From an uncultured Lachnospiraceae bacterium (GTDB lineage: Bacteria; Bacillota; Clostridia; Lachnospirales; Lachnospiraceae), in assembly GCA_946537585.1 (NCBI GenBank), contig CAMNFX010000088.1:1-6060 (forward strand): 6,060 nt of DNA. Reading direction: 5' to 3'. Below, in pieces: positions 1 through 5,215 of this stretch; within the stretch, counting starts at the first letter, position 1; each line of letters begins with the position of its first letter. A program made the translations under genes and the position numbers. The notes beneath the pieces are model-generated. The model did not search any database. It was given only the letters and a program-made list of their open reading frames with translations, and was not told the origin of the DNA.

Positions 1-28
1 GTGCGGGAATGTAGCACGTAATAGGCTT

Positions 29-56
29 TTCATATTACATTTTATTTTAATATACT
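29..56 (+). promoter_or_regulatory. Possible sigma-A promoter of ilvD
   Basis: A TATACT box at 51-56 lies in AT-rich DNA. TTCATA at 29-34 (16-nt spacer) or TTTTCA at 27-32 (18-nt spacer) could be the -35 element. Transcription would start near 63, giving a leader of under 20 nt that carries only the ribosome binding site. No T-box or leader peptide is visible in the 80 bases present, but the window starts too close to exclude upstream control. The GTGC/GCAC pair at 1-4 and 14-17 may be the end of a structure cut by the window edge. Confidence 0.4.
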
Positions 57-80
57 TAAGATACATCAAGGAGGATCTTT

Positions 81-1793
81 ATGGCACATTACAGAAGTGC
101 GGACCTGATGCAGCTTTCTTACAAGGGTTATTTCAAGGGTATGGGTTATTCCGACTGCGAGCTCGGACCCGACAAGCCCAGGATCGGTATTGCAAACTCC
201 TGGAACCAGCTGGTTCCCGGTCACTACAACTTAAATCAGGTCGCTGAGTATGTAAAGCGCGGCATTTATGAGGCAGGCGGTACTCCCTGTGAGTTCGGTG
301 TCATGGCCTGCTGCGACGGCATTGCCCAGGGCCACGTCGGCATGAGCTACATCCTTCCGAGCCGTGAGATCATCTGTGACTCCGTGGAGCTGATGGTCCA
401 GGCGCATCAGCTGGATGCTGTCGTATTGCTTGCATCCTGCGACAAGATCGTGCCCGGCATGATCATGGCTGCTGCACGTCTTAACGTTCCGGCGATCCTG
501 ATCAACGGCGGCCCGATGCTTTCCGGTATCGAGTTCGACGGACGTAAGTCCGACGGTACTGCTCCGGATGAGGCGATGGGTATGCTTTCCGCAGGAAAGA
601 TCACCCAGGATGAGCTGGATATTCTGGTCAATAACTGCTGCCCGGGCTGCGGTTCCTGTTCCTTCTTCGGTACTGCAAACACCATGGGCTGCGCTATCGA
701 GGCACTCGGCATGTCCCTTTCCGGAAGTGCAGTCGTGCCGGCTGTCTATGCTGACAGACTCCGCTACGCATTCAAGACCGGACAGAAGATCGTAGAGCTT
801 ACCAGGAAGGACATCCGTCCGAGAGATATCATCACCAAGAAGTCCATCCGCAATGCCATCGTTGCGACCATGGCTGTCTGCGGCTCCACCAACGCATGTC
901 TGCATCTGCCGGCCATCGCGATGGAAGCGGGCATCCGCGACTGGGATGTTATCGGCGAGTTCGACAGACTCAACAAGATCACCCCGCAGCTGGCACGTAT
1001 TTACCCGGCATCTGACTTCTCACTTGAGGACTTCTACAAGGCAGGCGGCATGCAGAGAGTCATGCAGAACCTCGGCGACCTCCTGTACACCGATGTCATG
1101 ACCGTTGACTGCCAGACGCTTGGCGAGAACCTGGCGCAGGCGAAGTTCGTCTATCCGGAGAACCCGGACCTCATCAAGACCAGAGAGAATCCGTTTGCCT
1201 TGATGGGCGGCATCGCGGTCCTTCGCGGCAACATCTGCCCGGATACCGGTATCACCAAGCCCGGCGCTTATGATCCCTGCATGTATGACTTCACCGGCAA
1301 GGCCATCTGCTTTGACTCCGAGGAGGATGCCGAGGAAGCAATCCTCAACGGCGATGTCAAGCCCGGCCATGTTGTGGTCGTAAGATACGAGGGACCGAAG
1401 GGCGGCCCCGGCATGCGTGAGATGTACAAGGCCATGAAGTACCTTTACGGCCAGGGTCTCAACAAGTGCACCGCTCTGATCACCGACGGACGTTTCTCCG
1501 GCACCAACAACGGCTGCTTCGTAGGCCACATTTCCCCGGAGGCTGCTGACGGCGGCCCGATCGCTCTGATCAAGGACGGCGACACTATTCACCTCGATGT
1601 CATGCGCGGTATCCTGGAGCTTACCGATGTGACCGATGAGGAGCTCAAGGAGAGAAGAAAGAGCTGGAAGCGCCCGAAGAAGGACATCCCGAACGGATAT
1701 CTGAGACTGTACTCCAAGGTCGCATCCTCTGCAGCCAAGGGCGCAGTCATCGACGAGGAGCAGGTCTACTCCAAGGTCGAGGACGAGATCTGA
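81..1793 (+). CDS. ilvD: Dihydroxy-acid dehydratase (IlvD/Edd family)
   Basis: IlvD is the cytoplasmic Fe-S enzyme that dehydrates 2,3-dihydroxy-isovalerate and 2,3-dihydroxy-3-methylvalerate to the 2-keto acids preceding valine, leucine and isoleucine. The 570 residues cover the whole family; E. coli IlvD is 616. Visible family motifs are VPGH at 45-48, CDG at 78-80 (Asp as metal ligand), SREIICDSVE at 94-103, CDK at 120-122 (cluster Cys and the Lys that is carbamylated in relatives), CCPGCGSC at 186-193, GPKGGPGMRE at 438-447, TDGRFSG at 468-474 and a C-terminal SSAAKGAV. The start is the first ATG, six bases after a perfect AAGGAGG at 68-74. The gene stands alone, and a hairpin terminator follows the TGA by about 45 bases. 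Oddities: SFFGTANTM (194-202) replaces the usual SGMFTANTM, and Gly occupies the site where many family members have a first cluster Cys, as in E. coli IlvD. A sugar-acid dehydratase is a less likely alternative, because GPKGGPGM and the C-terminus fit IlvD. Confidence 0.88.
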   Translation: MAHYRSADLMQLSYKGYFKGMGYSDCELGPDKPRIGIANSWNQLVPGHYNLNQVAEYVKRGIYEAGGTPCEFGVMACCDGIAQGHVGMSYILPSREIICDSVELMVQAHQLDAVVLLASCDKIVPGMIMAAARLNVPAILINGGPMLSGIEFDGRKSDGTAPDEAMGMLSAGKITQDELDILVNNCCPGCGSCSFFGTANTMGCAIEALGMSLSGSAVVPAVYADRLRYAFKTGQKIVELTRKDIRPRDIITKKSIRNAIVATMAVCGSTNACLHLPAIAMEAGIRDWDVIGEFDRLNKITPQLARIYPASDFSLEDFYKAGGMQRVMQNLGDLLYTDVMTVDCQTLGENLAQAKFVYPENPDLIKTRENPFALMGGIAVLRGNICPDTGITKPGAYDPCMYDFTGKAICFDSEEDAEEAILNGDVKPGHVVVVRYEGPKGGPGMREMYKAMKYLYGQGLNKCTALITDGRFSGTNNGCFVGHISPEAADGGPIALIKDGDTIHLDVMRGILELTDVTDEELKERRKSWKRPKKDIPNGYLRLYSKVASSAAKGAVIDEEQVYSKVEDEI

Positions 1794-1837
1794 TCATCCA
1801 TTTAGACCTCTTCGTGTGATATACACATATATTAAAG

Positions 1838-1880
1838 AAAGTCACCCATGATTTCGTGATGATTCATGGGTGACTTTTTT
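1838..1880. terminator. Bidirectional intrinsic terminator between convergent genes
   Basis: A 14-bp perfect stem pairs 1838-1851 with 1864-1877 around a 12-nt loop, and its core is GTCACCCATGA. On the + strand the arm runs into six T's (1875-1880), ending ilvD. On the - strand the same hairpin ends in TTTCTTTAAT, so it can also end the lipoprotein gene, whose stop codon is at 1909-1911. It is the clearest terminator in the window. Confidence 0.9.
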
Positions 1881-1908
1881 GTAGTTTCTGATATAACGTT
1901 TGACGGCT

Positions 1909-3291
1909 TTACAGTTCCACCTTCCTGTCATCGACCACGAAGGAATCCGTGCCGGTGCGGGCGATGAAGACCATGGTGCGGCCGGTGTTGAGGGTGATCT
2001 CCTCACCGTTGTCATCGTAGAAGCGGGTCGTGTGGTATTCGTTGTCCTTGGCCCAGGTGCCGTGGATGATATGGCCACGGGTCAGATACCAGGCCTCGTG
2101 GCCGCCGTCAAGAGAGTGGTAGTAGAGGTATCCGGCGCCTCGCTGGCCGTAGGTCTCGCTCTTGATGAGGATGTTGGTAAATGCCATCTGTTCGCCGGTC
2201 ACGGCATCACACTGAGGACTTCCGTAAATGCTGCGGTAATAAAGGCCGTCTTCTTCATTGTACTCGAGAACAGACCCGGTGATGGGGGAGCAACCTTTCA
2301 TATCGAGCCGCTTTGCGGGAAGAGCGTCCGGACGGGTCGAAAGATCCACGGGATCGGTTTCCCTCGCAAAATGCCAGCGGTCCGGGTCATAATATTCCGG
2401 ACGGTAGTCCCTTGCAAACCCGGCCTTTTCGATCGCGGCGAGGATATGCGGACCGTCGGTGTAAGCCCGATGCATGGAGTTGGAATTGGCGGGGACGCGG
2501 TAGAAGGCACCATAGGAGGGCCCCATGCCGCCGTCCACGCCGTTGATGTTGTCAACGTCGGAACGTGTGAGGATCGGCTTTACCAGGACCTCGGGGCCTC
2601 CGAAATGTACGAGGATCGCATCCCATTCGAGGGCTTCATAAACATAGTATTCGCGGGTGCTGCGGATATTGCCGATGCGCTCTAGGTCCTCCCAGTCGGA
2701 GAGAATGCCCATCTGACGGCTCATATCGCCTTCTTCCATGATCTCATAGAAGACCTCCACACGGTCGAGTCCGTACTGGGGCTGGGCCTTTTTGTCGGTT
2801 GGATACATGACCGCGATCGGGCGCTTATTCGCACGCTCTTCGGGGATCCACTCATTGGTGATCGGGCTCCGCACGAGCCCTTCCTCCGGAGGAATATCCG
2901 GAGCTTCGGTCTCTGCCTCAGTTTCGGCTTCTGTCTCTGTCTCTGTCTCTGCTTCCGTTTCCGATTCGGTTTCGCTTTCGGTCTCCGCGGCTGTTTCTGT
3001 CTCAACAGCAGAAGTCTCAGGAGCTGCAGATGTAACCTGGCTTTGGTTTGACCCGCAGCCTGCGAGCAGAAGAGAGGCTGCGAGGAGAAAAACTGACAGG
3101 GACACGGGATTTTTAACCATTGGCCTATGACTCTCCGGTGATGAATCAAAAGGAGCTGAGGAGCCGGAAGCTGCCACTTCAAAAAGCGACGAGCAGTCAG
3201 CTTCTTGTGCTTTAAAAAGGGAAGGGGACTCAGAACCTGTCGCAGTAAAAGGGGTGGAGTGGTCTGGATCATGCGTTGTCATTGGCTTCAT
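1909..3291 (-). CDS. DUF3048 (YerB-like) lipoprotein with Thr/Glu linker
   Basis: Predicted surface lipoprotein of the DUF3048 family, which includes Bacillus YerB; its function is not known to me. From the upstream ATG (460 aa) the order is: residues 1-57, a hydrophilic Ser-rich extension; 58-79, a lipoprotein signal peptide (MVKN, hydrophobic core, LLAGC with lipidated Cys79); 97-130, a linker made almost only of Thr and Glu; about 141-290, the DUF3048 N-domain (SPITNEWI, KRPIAVMY, ERIGNIRSTREYY, EWDAILVHFGG); and about 340-455, the C-domain (HIIHGTWAKDNEYHTTRFYDD, TLNTGRTMVFIAR). The start is uncertain. ATG at 3291 has AAGGA eight bases upstream and a promoter candidate about 50 bases away. 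ATG at 3120 (403 aa) gives an ordinary lipoprotein signal peptide but has GGAGAG at a longer 10-base spacing. I list the longer form because the extension stays open and has an in-frame periodic repeat. It converges with ilvD on a shared terminator and diverges from the cofE-like gene. Confidence 0.88.
   Translation of the reverse strand: MKPMTTHDPDHSTPFTATGSESPSLFKAQEADCSSLFEVAASGSSAPFDSSPESHRPMVKNPVSLSVFLLAASLLLAGCGSNQSQVTSAAPETSAVETETAAETESETESETEAETETETEAETEAETEAPDIPPEEGLVRSPITNEWIPEERANKRPIAVMYPTDKKAQPQYGLDRVEVFYEIMEEGDMSRQMGILSDWEDLERIGNIRSTREYYVYEALEWDAILVHFGGPEVLVKPILTRSDVDNINGVDGGMGPSYGAFYRVPANSNSMHRAYTDGPHILAAIEKAGFARDYRPEYYDPDRWHFARETDPVDLSTRPDALPAKRLDMKGCSPITGSVLEYNEEDGLYYRSIYGSPQCDAVTGEQMAFTNILIKSETYGQRGAGYLYYHSLDGGHEAWYLTRGHIIHGTWAKDNEYHTTRFYDDNGEEITLNTGRTMVFIARTGTDSFVVDDRKVEL
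2902..3003 (-). repeat. Thr-Glu/Ala-Glu low-complexity linker repeat
   Basis: This is the DNA coding for residues 97-130 of the lipoprotein, an alternation of Glu with Thr, Ser or Ala. The purest part is a run of the hexamer TGTCTC on the + strand around 2931-2951. Acidic or Thr-rich tethers directly after a lipobox are common in Gram-positive lipoproteins, where they hold the folded domain away from the membrane through the cell wall. The hexamer run could change in unit number by slippage without breaking the frame. Confidence 0.85.
3148..3258 (-). repeat. Degenerate 33-bp tandem repeat coding an 11-residue repeat
   Basis: On the + strand a run of four or five A's recurs at exactly 3148, 3181, 3214 and 3247, a 33-bp period. 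Read on the - strand in the lipoprotein frame, each unit ends in Ser/Ala-Leu/Pro-Phe, with Phe at residues 15, 26, 37 and 48: STPF, PSLF, SSLF and SAPF. The second and third units (3214-3246 and 3181-3213) match at about 20 of 33 bases by hand count; the outermost unit matches only over its last few codons. The period is a multiple of three and no stop occurs, so it fits translated sequence ahead of the signal peptide, although a non-coding leader repeat is not excluded. Confidence 0.6.
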
Positions 3292-3339
3292 TTTTGCTTT
3301 CCTTCCGGATAAACTATGAGATGCGGGTACATTGACATA

Positions 3340-3368
3340 ATCATAACATAAACTTTCCTATCACTCCA
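3340..3368 (-). promoter_or_regulatory. Candidate promoter of the DUF3048 lipoprotein gene
   Basis: On the - strand a TATGAT box lies at 3345-3340, with TGGAGT at 3368-3363 and a 17-nt spacer. The -10 is good and the -35 is weak (3 of 6). Transcription would start near 3333, about 40 bases ahead of the ATG at 3291, with the AAGGA site (3304-3300) between. This placement favours translation from 3291, because a start at 3120 would leave a leader of more than 200 bases. Confidence 0.4.
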
Positions 3369-3531
3369 TCAGATTTTGATGATTTACAATCCTGTTTTTC
3401 TTAAAATCAGGGGCACTTGTTTTCTGCTGTGCTTATTTTTGCCGCAGGCCGAAAAACAGAATCCGCCGGTTCGCGGTGACGGGTATGGTTTTCCGGCCCG
3501 GATCCGGATGGCTGCTGATAAAACAGGCGCT

Positions 3532-3551
3532 CAGTATTTTCTGAAATACTG
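3532..3551. promoter_or_regulatory. Inverted repeat, possible operator
   Basis: CAGTATTT (3532-3539) and AAATACTG (3544-3551) form a perfect 8-bp inverted repeat around TCTG. It lies between the two divergent promoters, about 60 bases upstream of the cofE-like -35 region. The size and AT-rich half-sites suit a dimeric DNA-binding regulator. No T-tract follows, so a terminator is unlikely. I recognise no specific regulator. Confidence 0.4.
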
Positions 3552-3610
3552 CAGTCCTAAATCATGATGATATATGTTGTTTACCCTGTGTTCGGTTTTT
3601 CAGAAATATA

Positions 3611-3639
3611 TTTATTTTGCATGTAAAACCTGCTATAAT
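3611..3639 (+). promoter_or_regulatory. Extended -10 promoter of the cofE-like gene
   Basis: TGCTATAAT at 3631-3639 is a perfect -10 with the TGn extension. The -35 is poor (TTTATT at 3611-3616, 17-nt spacer), as is usual for extended -10 promoters. Transcription would start near 3646, giving a leader of about 64 nt before the ATG at 3710. A start codon at 3653 would sit only a few bases into this transcript, so it is unlikely. Confidence 0.7.
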
Positions 3640-3662
3640 TACACAGTTGTGAATGACAGCGA

Positions 3663-3683
3663 TATGCCGGTGCTCCGGCTATA
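3663..3683 (+). promoter_or_regulatory. Leader hairpin in the cofE-like 5' UTR
   Basis: GCCGG (3666-3670) pairs with CCGGC (3675-3679) around a TGCT loop, and three A/T pairs below it extend the stem across one bulged base. It ends about 13 bases before the ribosome binding site, so it does not cover it. It may stabilise the 5' end of the mRNA. It resembles no riboswitch class known to me. Confidence 0.45.
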
Positions 3684-3709
3684 AGAGATTAGATAGTGAG
3701 GTATTGATT

Positions 3710-4900
3710 ATGAGGACAGTTGGAACGGTTTCAAGAGGCGTCAGATTACCGATCGTGAAGCAGGGCGAGGATCTTATCAAGGTTGTTACGGATTCCGTGA
3801 CCGCGATGGGAGAAGAGCAGGGACTGACCTTCCATGAGAAGGATGTCGTTGCTGTTACCGAGTCTGTCGTAGCACGTGTGCAGGGCAACTATGTCGGCAT
3901 TGATGACATTGCAGCGGACTGCCGCGCAAAGTTCGGAACAGACACCATCGGCATCATTTTCCCGATCTTAAGCCGCAACCGTATCGCGATCTGCCTCAAG
4001 GGCTTTGCAAAGGCCTTCAAGAAGGCATATATTCTCTTAAGCTATCCGTCCGATGAGGTCGGCAACCACCTCTTTGACGCGGATCTGCTCGATGAGAAGG
4101 ATGTCAATCCCTACTCCGATATCCTCGATGAGAAGAAGTACAGAGAGCTCTTCGGCTATGTGAAGCACCAGTTCACCGGTGTCGACTATGTCGAGTATTA
4201 CCGCGATCTCTTCAACGCAGAGGGCTGCGAGGTCGAGTTCATCTTTGCCAATGACTGCCGCGCGATCCTTGATTACACCAAGGACGTGATCTGCTGCGAT
4301 ATCCATACCAGAGAGCGCTCCAGAAGAAGACTTGAGAAGGCAGGCGCTCACAAGGTCCTGACCATGGCTGACATCATGAACGCTCCGGTGAACGGCAGCG
4401 GCTATAATGAGAAGTACGGCCTCTATGGCTCCAATAAGGCTACCGAGACCACTGTCAAGCTCTTCCCGAGAGACTGCCAGACCTTCGTAAACGCTCTGCA
4501 GGACAGCCTTGAGAAGGCTACCGGCGTGAAGATGAACTGCATGATCTACGGCGACGGCGCGTTCAAGGATCCGGTCGGAAAGATCTGGGAGCTGGCTGAT
4601 CCGGTCGTAAGCCCGGCATATACCGAGCGTCTTGCAGGCACTCCGAACGAGCTGAAGCTTAAGTACCTTGCAGATAACGACTTCAGCGATCTGAAGGGCG
4701 AGGAGCTGGCAGAGGCTATGAAGGACGCGATCCGCAAGAAGCAGGGCAGCCTCGTAGGCAATATGGCATCCGAAGGTACGACTCCGCGTCAGCTGACCGA
4801 CCTGCTCGGTTCCCTGAGCGATCTGACCTCCGGTTCCGGCGATAAGGGAACCCCGGTCGTGTTCATCCAGGGTTACTTCGACACCTACGCAGAGCAGTGA
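3710..4900 (+). CDS. CofE-family protein (F420:L-glutamate ligase-like)
   Basis: This 396-residue cytoplasmic protein belongs to the coenzyme F420-0:L-glutamate ligase family (PF01996). The archaeal enzyme adds glutamate to F420-0 using GTP. Family resemblance is clearest at the N-terminus: RLPIVKQGEDL (12-22) and DVVAVTESVVARVQG (45-59) match the 'GDxVVVxxxVVSxAEG' region of CofE, and GTPVVFIQG (380-388) matches its C-terminal strand. Residues 280-304, beginning YGDGAFKDPVG, align by position with the DTxGRxxRxG motif but keep little of it, and the Asn-Ala-Gly-Ile-Asp motif is not evident. At 396 residues it is far longer than archaeal CofE (about 250). ATG at 3710 is chosen because GAGG at 3698-3701 lies eight bases upstream and the promoter leaves no room for ATG 3653. 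No other F420 genes are nearby, so the substrate is probably different and is unknown. It is monocistronic, with terminator candidates downstream. Confidence 0.78.
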   Translation: MRTVGTVSRGVRLPIVKQGEDLIKVVTDSVTAMGEEQGLTFHEKDVVAVTESVVARVQGNYVGIDDIAADCRAKFGTDTIGIIFPILSRNRIAICLKGFAKAFKKAYILLSYPSDEVGNHLFDADLLDEKDVNPYSDILDEKKYRELFGYVKHQFTGVDYVEYYRDLFNAEGCEVEFIFANDCRAILDYTKDVICCDIHTRERSRRRLEKAGAHKVLTMADIMNAPVNGSGYNEKYGLYGSNKATETTVKLFPRDCQTFVNALQDSLEKATGVKMNCMIYGDGAFKDPVGKIWELADPVVSPAYTERLAGTPNELKLKYLADNDFSDLKGEELAEAMKDAIRKKQGSLVGNMASEGTTPRQLTDLLGSLSDLTSGSGDKGTPVVFIQGYFDTYAEQ

Positions 4901-4929
4901 TATTGAAGGCTTCGGTTTGCAGAGCATCA

Positions 4930-4949
4930 TGAGCAGTCCTTGCTGCTCA
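4930..4949 (+). other. Hairpin downstream of the cofE-like gene
   Basis: TGAGCAG (4930-4936) pairs with CTGCTCA (4943-4949) around TCCTTG, a 7-bp stem 30 bases after the stop codon. No T-tract follows, so it is not a classical terminator. The octamer CAGTCCTT in its loop side recurs 23 bases on, at 4957-4964. It may protect the mRNA 3' end or be chance. Confidence 0.35.
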
Positions 4950-4999
4950 ACAAGAACAGTCCTTTCTACTGAGGATATGACTTAATATGACATTTTGCA

Positions 5000-5030
5000 G
5001 CTGATGAAGCTTCATTTGGCAGGTTTTTTT
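5000..5030 (+). terminator. Probable intrinsic terminator of the cofE-like gene
   Basis: A hairpin built on the 12-bp palindrome ATGAAGCTTCAT (5004-5015), with outer GCT/GGC pairing (5000-5002 with 5018-5020) and one bulge, is followed by GG and seven T's (5024-5030). The stem is weaker than that of the other terminators here, but position and T-tract fit the end of the gene at 4900. Confidence 0.5.
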
Positions 5031-5045
5031 CATCACATTTTACGA

Positions 5046-5074
5046 TTGACACTGCCGACGTTTTGCAATAGTAT
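5046..5074 (+). promoter_or_regulatory. Promoter ahead of the EIIC-like gene
   Basis: A perfect TTGACA at 5046-5051 is followed after 17 bases by TAGTAT at 5069-5074 (4 of 6). Transcription would start near 5081, directly before the terminator-like hairpin at 5086-5116. The leader to the ATG at 5216 would be about 135 nt. No equally good promoter is seen between the hairpin and the gene. Confidence 0.5.
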
Positions 5075-5085
5075 ATACGCAATAT

Positions 5086-5116
5086 AAAAAACCGTCATAT
5101 CCGTGGCGGTTTTTTT
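5086..5116 (+). terminator. Intrinsic terminator or attenuator before the EIIC-like gene
   Basis: ACCGTCAT (5091-5098) pairs with GTGGCGGT (5103-5110), including two G-U pairs, around a four-base ATCC loop. It is flanked by A's upstream and a run of T's at 5110-5116, which lengthens the stem. It could be a second terminator for the cofE-like gene, or, because a good promoter lies just before it, an attenuator of the EIIC-like gene. The - strand also ends in a T-rich run, so it may work both ways. Confidence 0.75.
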
Positions 5117-5215
5117 ATAAAAAGCTATTGATAAAATTTTAACAAAGATCACGGGCACGAATTGCGGGAGCAGGTGGATCGGATCGGCTTCATGGAGAAA
5201 GGAGAAGAGTGATCC

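Larger units (their letters stand above)
3292..3709. other. Divergent intergenic region, no convincing gene
   Basis: About 420 bases separate the two divergent genes. The segment holds a - strand promoter candidate near 3340-3368, a + strand promoter at 3611-3639, an inverted repeat at 3532-3551 and a leader hairpin at 3663-3683. A 63-codon frame at 3376-3567 begins at TTG-ATG with no ribosome binding site and matches no family I know, so I do not call it a gene. The middle part, about 3440-3520, is locally GC-rich (GCCGGT and CCGGATCCGG stretches), unlike its AT-rich flanks. Confidence 0.6.
4901..5215. other. Regulatory intergenic region, no gene
   Basis: These 315 bases carry, in order, a hairpin without a T-tract (4930-4949), a terminator candidate (5000-5030), a promoter (5046-5074), a terminator or attenuator (5086-5116) and the ribosome binding site of the next gene. 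No open frame with a good start site is seen. A six-codon frame at 5192-5212 ends four bases before the next ATG but lacks its own ribosome binding site. Confidence 0.6.

Noticed and set aside
1..80. T-box or attenuator ahead of ilvD
   Set aside because: No T-box core sequence, leader peptide or terminator is visible. Only 80 bases are available, so upstream control cannot be judged.
1900..2685. A 261-codon + strand frame opposite the lipoprotein gene
   Set aside because: It is the antisense shadow of the DUF3048 coding sequence, has no recognisable domain and begins inside the convergent 3' region.
3333..3338. Perfect TTGACA on the + strand as a promoter
   Set aside because: No acceptable -10 lies 16-18 bases downstream (TTCCTA or TCCTAT only), and no + strand gene follows closely.
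3391..3411. CCTG...CAGG hairpin as a terminator
   Set aside because: The stem is AT-rich, has an internal mismatch and a three-base loop, and no gene ends upstream on the + strand.
3376..3567. A 63-codon + strand frame with a hydrophobic N-terminal stretch
   Set aside because: It starts at TTG-ATG without a ribosome binding site, has Cys/Phe-rich then basic composition with no family resemblance, and overlaps intergenic features.
3653..3709. Upstream ATG extending the cofE-like protein by 19 residues
   Set aside because: It would begin only about seven bases after the predicted transcription start and covers the leader hairpin. The ATG at 3710 has a properly spaced GAGG.
5192..5212. Six-codon leader peptide (MEKGEE) before the EIIC-like gene
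   Set aside because: It has no ribosome binding site of its own and overlaps the AAAGGAG used by the downstream start, so it is probably chance.
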